From an uncultured Bacteroidia bacterium (GTDB lineage: Bacteria > Bacteroidota > Bacteroidia > Bacteroidales > UBA932): 21,252 bases of DNA. The notes below the pieces were generated by a model, which saw nothing but the letters and a program-made list of their open reading frames with translations, was not told where the DNA came from and made no database searches. Of this stretch, positions 20,174 through 21,252 are shown piece by piece. The stretch spans positions 1 to 21,252 of the forward strand of contig CADBMK010000172.1 in assembly GCA_902795785.1 (NCBI GenBank). The letters run 5' to 3'. The stretch's first letter is position 1, and every line of letters starts with the position of its first letter. The translations under genes and the position numbers were made by a program.

Positions 20174-21252
20174 ATGAAGATTTGTATAGGACTTTCAGGA
20201 GGCGTTGACTCCAGCGTTGCCGCCCTGCTTCTCAAAAGGCAGGGATACGACGTCTTTGCCATGTTCATGCAGAACTGGCATGACGCGGACGCCACCCTGC
20301 ACGGCGACTGCGAATGGGAGGAAGACAGATTCGTGGCCGAAATGGTTGCAAGGAAGATTGGCATTCCTTTCTATTTTGTGGACCTCAGCAAGGAGTATCG
20401 CCAGAGAGTGGTGGACTATATGTTCGACGAATACTCAAAGGGACGCACCCCTAATCCGGACGTCCTTTGCAACCGCGAGATTAAGTTCGACGCGTTTCTG
20501 AAGGCAGCGCAAAGGCTCGGAGCCGATATGGTTGCAACCGGCCACTACTGTCGTAAGGAAGAGTTCACGGACGAAAACGGCAAGACAGTCTACAAGATCT
20601 TCGCAGGCTCGGACCCTAACAAGGACCAGAGTTATTTCCTGTGCCAGCTGACACAGGAACAGCTTTCCAAAGCCCTCTTCCCTATCGGAGACATCATCAA
20701 GCCGGAAGTCAGGAGACTGGCGGCTGAAGCGGACCTTCCTTCTGCCGAGAAGAAGGACTCCCAGGGAATCTGCTTCGTAGGAAAGGTGGATCTTCCAACC
20801 TTCCTCCAGCAGAAACTGAAGCCATCCGAGGGCGACGTGGTGGAGGTGTATGACGCCTTCTATAAGGAGAACAGCCAGTACAACGGCATCGTAAGCCTGC
20901 TTGACAGGATAACCGCCGACGGGAAGGACGTGAATATGATCACCTCATACGTCTCGGAAGACAAGGCCACGGTTCCGTCCGCAGCCAACGCCTACGACCC
21001 TGAAAAGATAGCCGCCCTTACGGATGAAGAGCTCGACATTCTTGCTACTCCTCTGGATTACAGTTCCATTAAATTCGAGACAGAGACCTACCGAAGCGGT
21101 AAAAAGCACGTCAAGAAGACCAGATACAAGGAGAATCCTTTCGGCAAGATTATCGGCAAGCACGACGGAGCGCAGTTCTACACCATCGGCCAGAGAAAGG
21201 GCCTGAATATCGGCGGCCATGCCGATTCCGTCTTCGTCATTTCCACGGATAC
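20174..21252 (+). CDS. mnmA: tRNA 2-thiouridine(34) synthase MnmA (3' end outside window)
   Basis: The frame stays open to the window edge; 359 codons are visible. MnmA activates U34 of tRNA-Lys, -Glu and -Gln with ATP and replaces its 2-oxygen by sulfur. The ATP pyrophosphatase loop SGGVDSS is at 8-14. The two catalytic cysteines are Cys99 in PNPDVLCNREIKF and Cys200 in DSQGICFVG. The later signature FYTIGQRKGLNIGG (335-348) is present but sits roughly 80 residues later than in E. coli, because of a long insert at about 225-325 containing YKEN twice. The start is fixed by the N-terminal loop. The promoter element is so close that the transcript is probably leaderless. The C-terminal barrel is cut off by the window. 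Confidence 0.95.
   Translation, partial: MKICIGLSGGVDSSVAALLLKRQGYDVFAMFMQNWHDADATLHGDCEWEEDRFVAEMVARKIGIPFYFVDLSKEYRQRVVDYMFDEYSKGRTPNPDVLCNREIKFDAFLKAAQRLGADMVATGHYCRKEEFTDENGKTVYKIFAGSDPNKDQSYFLCQLTQEQLSKALFPIGDIIKPEVRRLAAEADLPSAEKKDSQGICFVGKVDLPTFLQQKLKPSEGDVVEVYDAFYKENSQYNGIVSLLDRITADGKDVNMITSYVSEDKATVPSAANAYDPEKIAALTDEELDILATPLDYSSIKFETETYRSGKKHVKKTRYKENPFGKIIGKHDGAQFYTIGQRKGLNIGGHADSVFVISTD

Noticed and set aside
1..21252. CRISPR arrays, insertion sequences, rRNA genes and riboswitches
   Set aside because: No regularly spaced repeats, transposase motifs, rRNA segments or conserved riboswitch cores were seen on either strand.

Overview
The window looks like chromosomal DNA from a member of the Bacteroidales (phylum Bacteroidota); the genus cannot be fixed from the sequence. 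The evidence is a 286-residue primary sigma factor of the short Bacteroidota type, Bacteroidota-specific families (DUF5686 with a CarboxypepD_reg-like domain, and a SusC-free but clearly Bacteroidota-style secreted proteome), eleven correctly oriented copies of the Bacteroidota -7 promoter element TAnnTTTG in front of genes, and almost no Shine-Dalgarno sequences. All complete genes appear intact. No insertion sequence, prophage, CRISPR array or integrative element was seen, and no gene-free stretch exceeds about 135 bases.

Layout. The left edge holds the 3' end of a DUF4143-type ATPase gene (+), a bidirectional terminator, then a leftward block of tRNA-Arg(ACG), rplS (ribosomal protein L19), dnaJ and grpE. 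Next come two divergent secreted phosphoesterase genes: an S1/P1-type nuclease (-) and an unusual two-enzyme fusion of a calcineurin-like metallophosphoesterase with a glycerophosphodiester phosphodiesterase (+). The fusion gene converges with a DUF5686 outer-membrane protein gene (-). Upstream of that lie argS, the primary sigma gene rpoD and an HtrA/Deg protease gene (all -). Facing away from htrA is the rightward cluster dnaN (sliding clamp), a DnaQ-like exonuclease and a degenerate FAH-like protein. This cluster converges with a lipoprotein binding protein of the BtuF/FhuD type (-). A small membrane protein gene and nhaA (+) follow, converging with a HI0933/YhiN-type flavoprotein gene (-). 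The right edge has tRNA-Thr(CGT), a terminator and the first 359 codons of mnmA (tRNA 2-thiouridylase).

Themes. Most genes are housekeeping: translation (rplS, argS, two tRNAs, mnmA), transcription (rpoD), replication (dnaN and an exonuclease) and protein quality control (grpE, dnaJ, htrA). The most distinctive items are: the metallophosphoesterase-GDPD fusion opposite a secreted nuclease; a C-terminal QGSLF tail on the exonuclease encoded next to the clamp gene, which looks like a clamp-binding peptide; a perfect Shine-Dalgarno sequence before dnaJ in a genome that otherwise lacks them; a terminator-like hairpin between a probable promoter and the rpoD start; and three tail-to-tail gene pairs that all overlap and all carry an inverted repeat at the junction. 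No complete new defence or mobile system was found.
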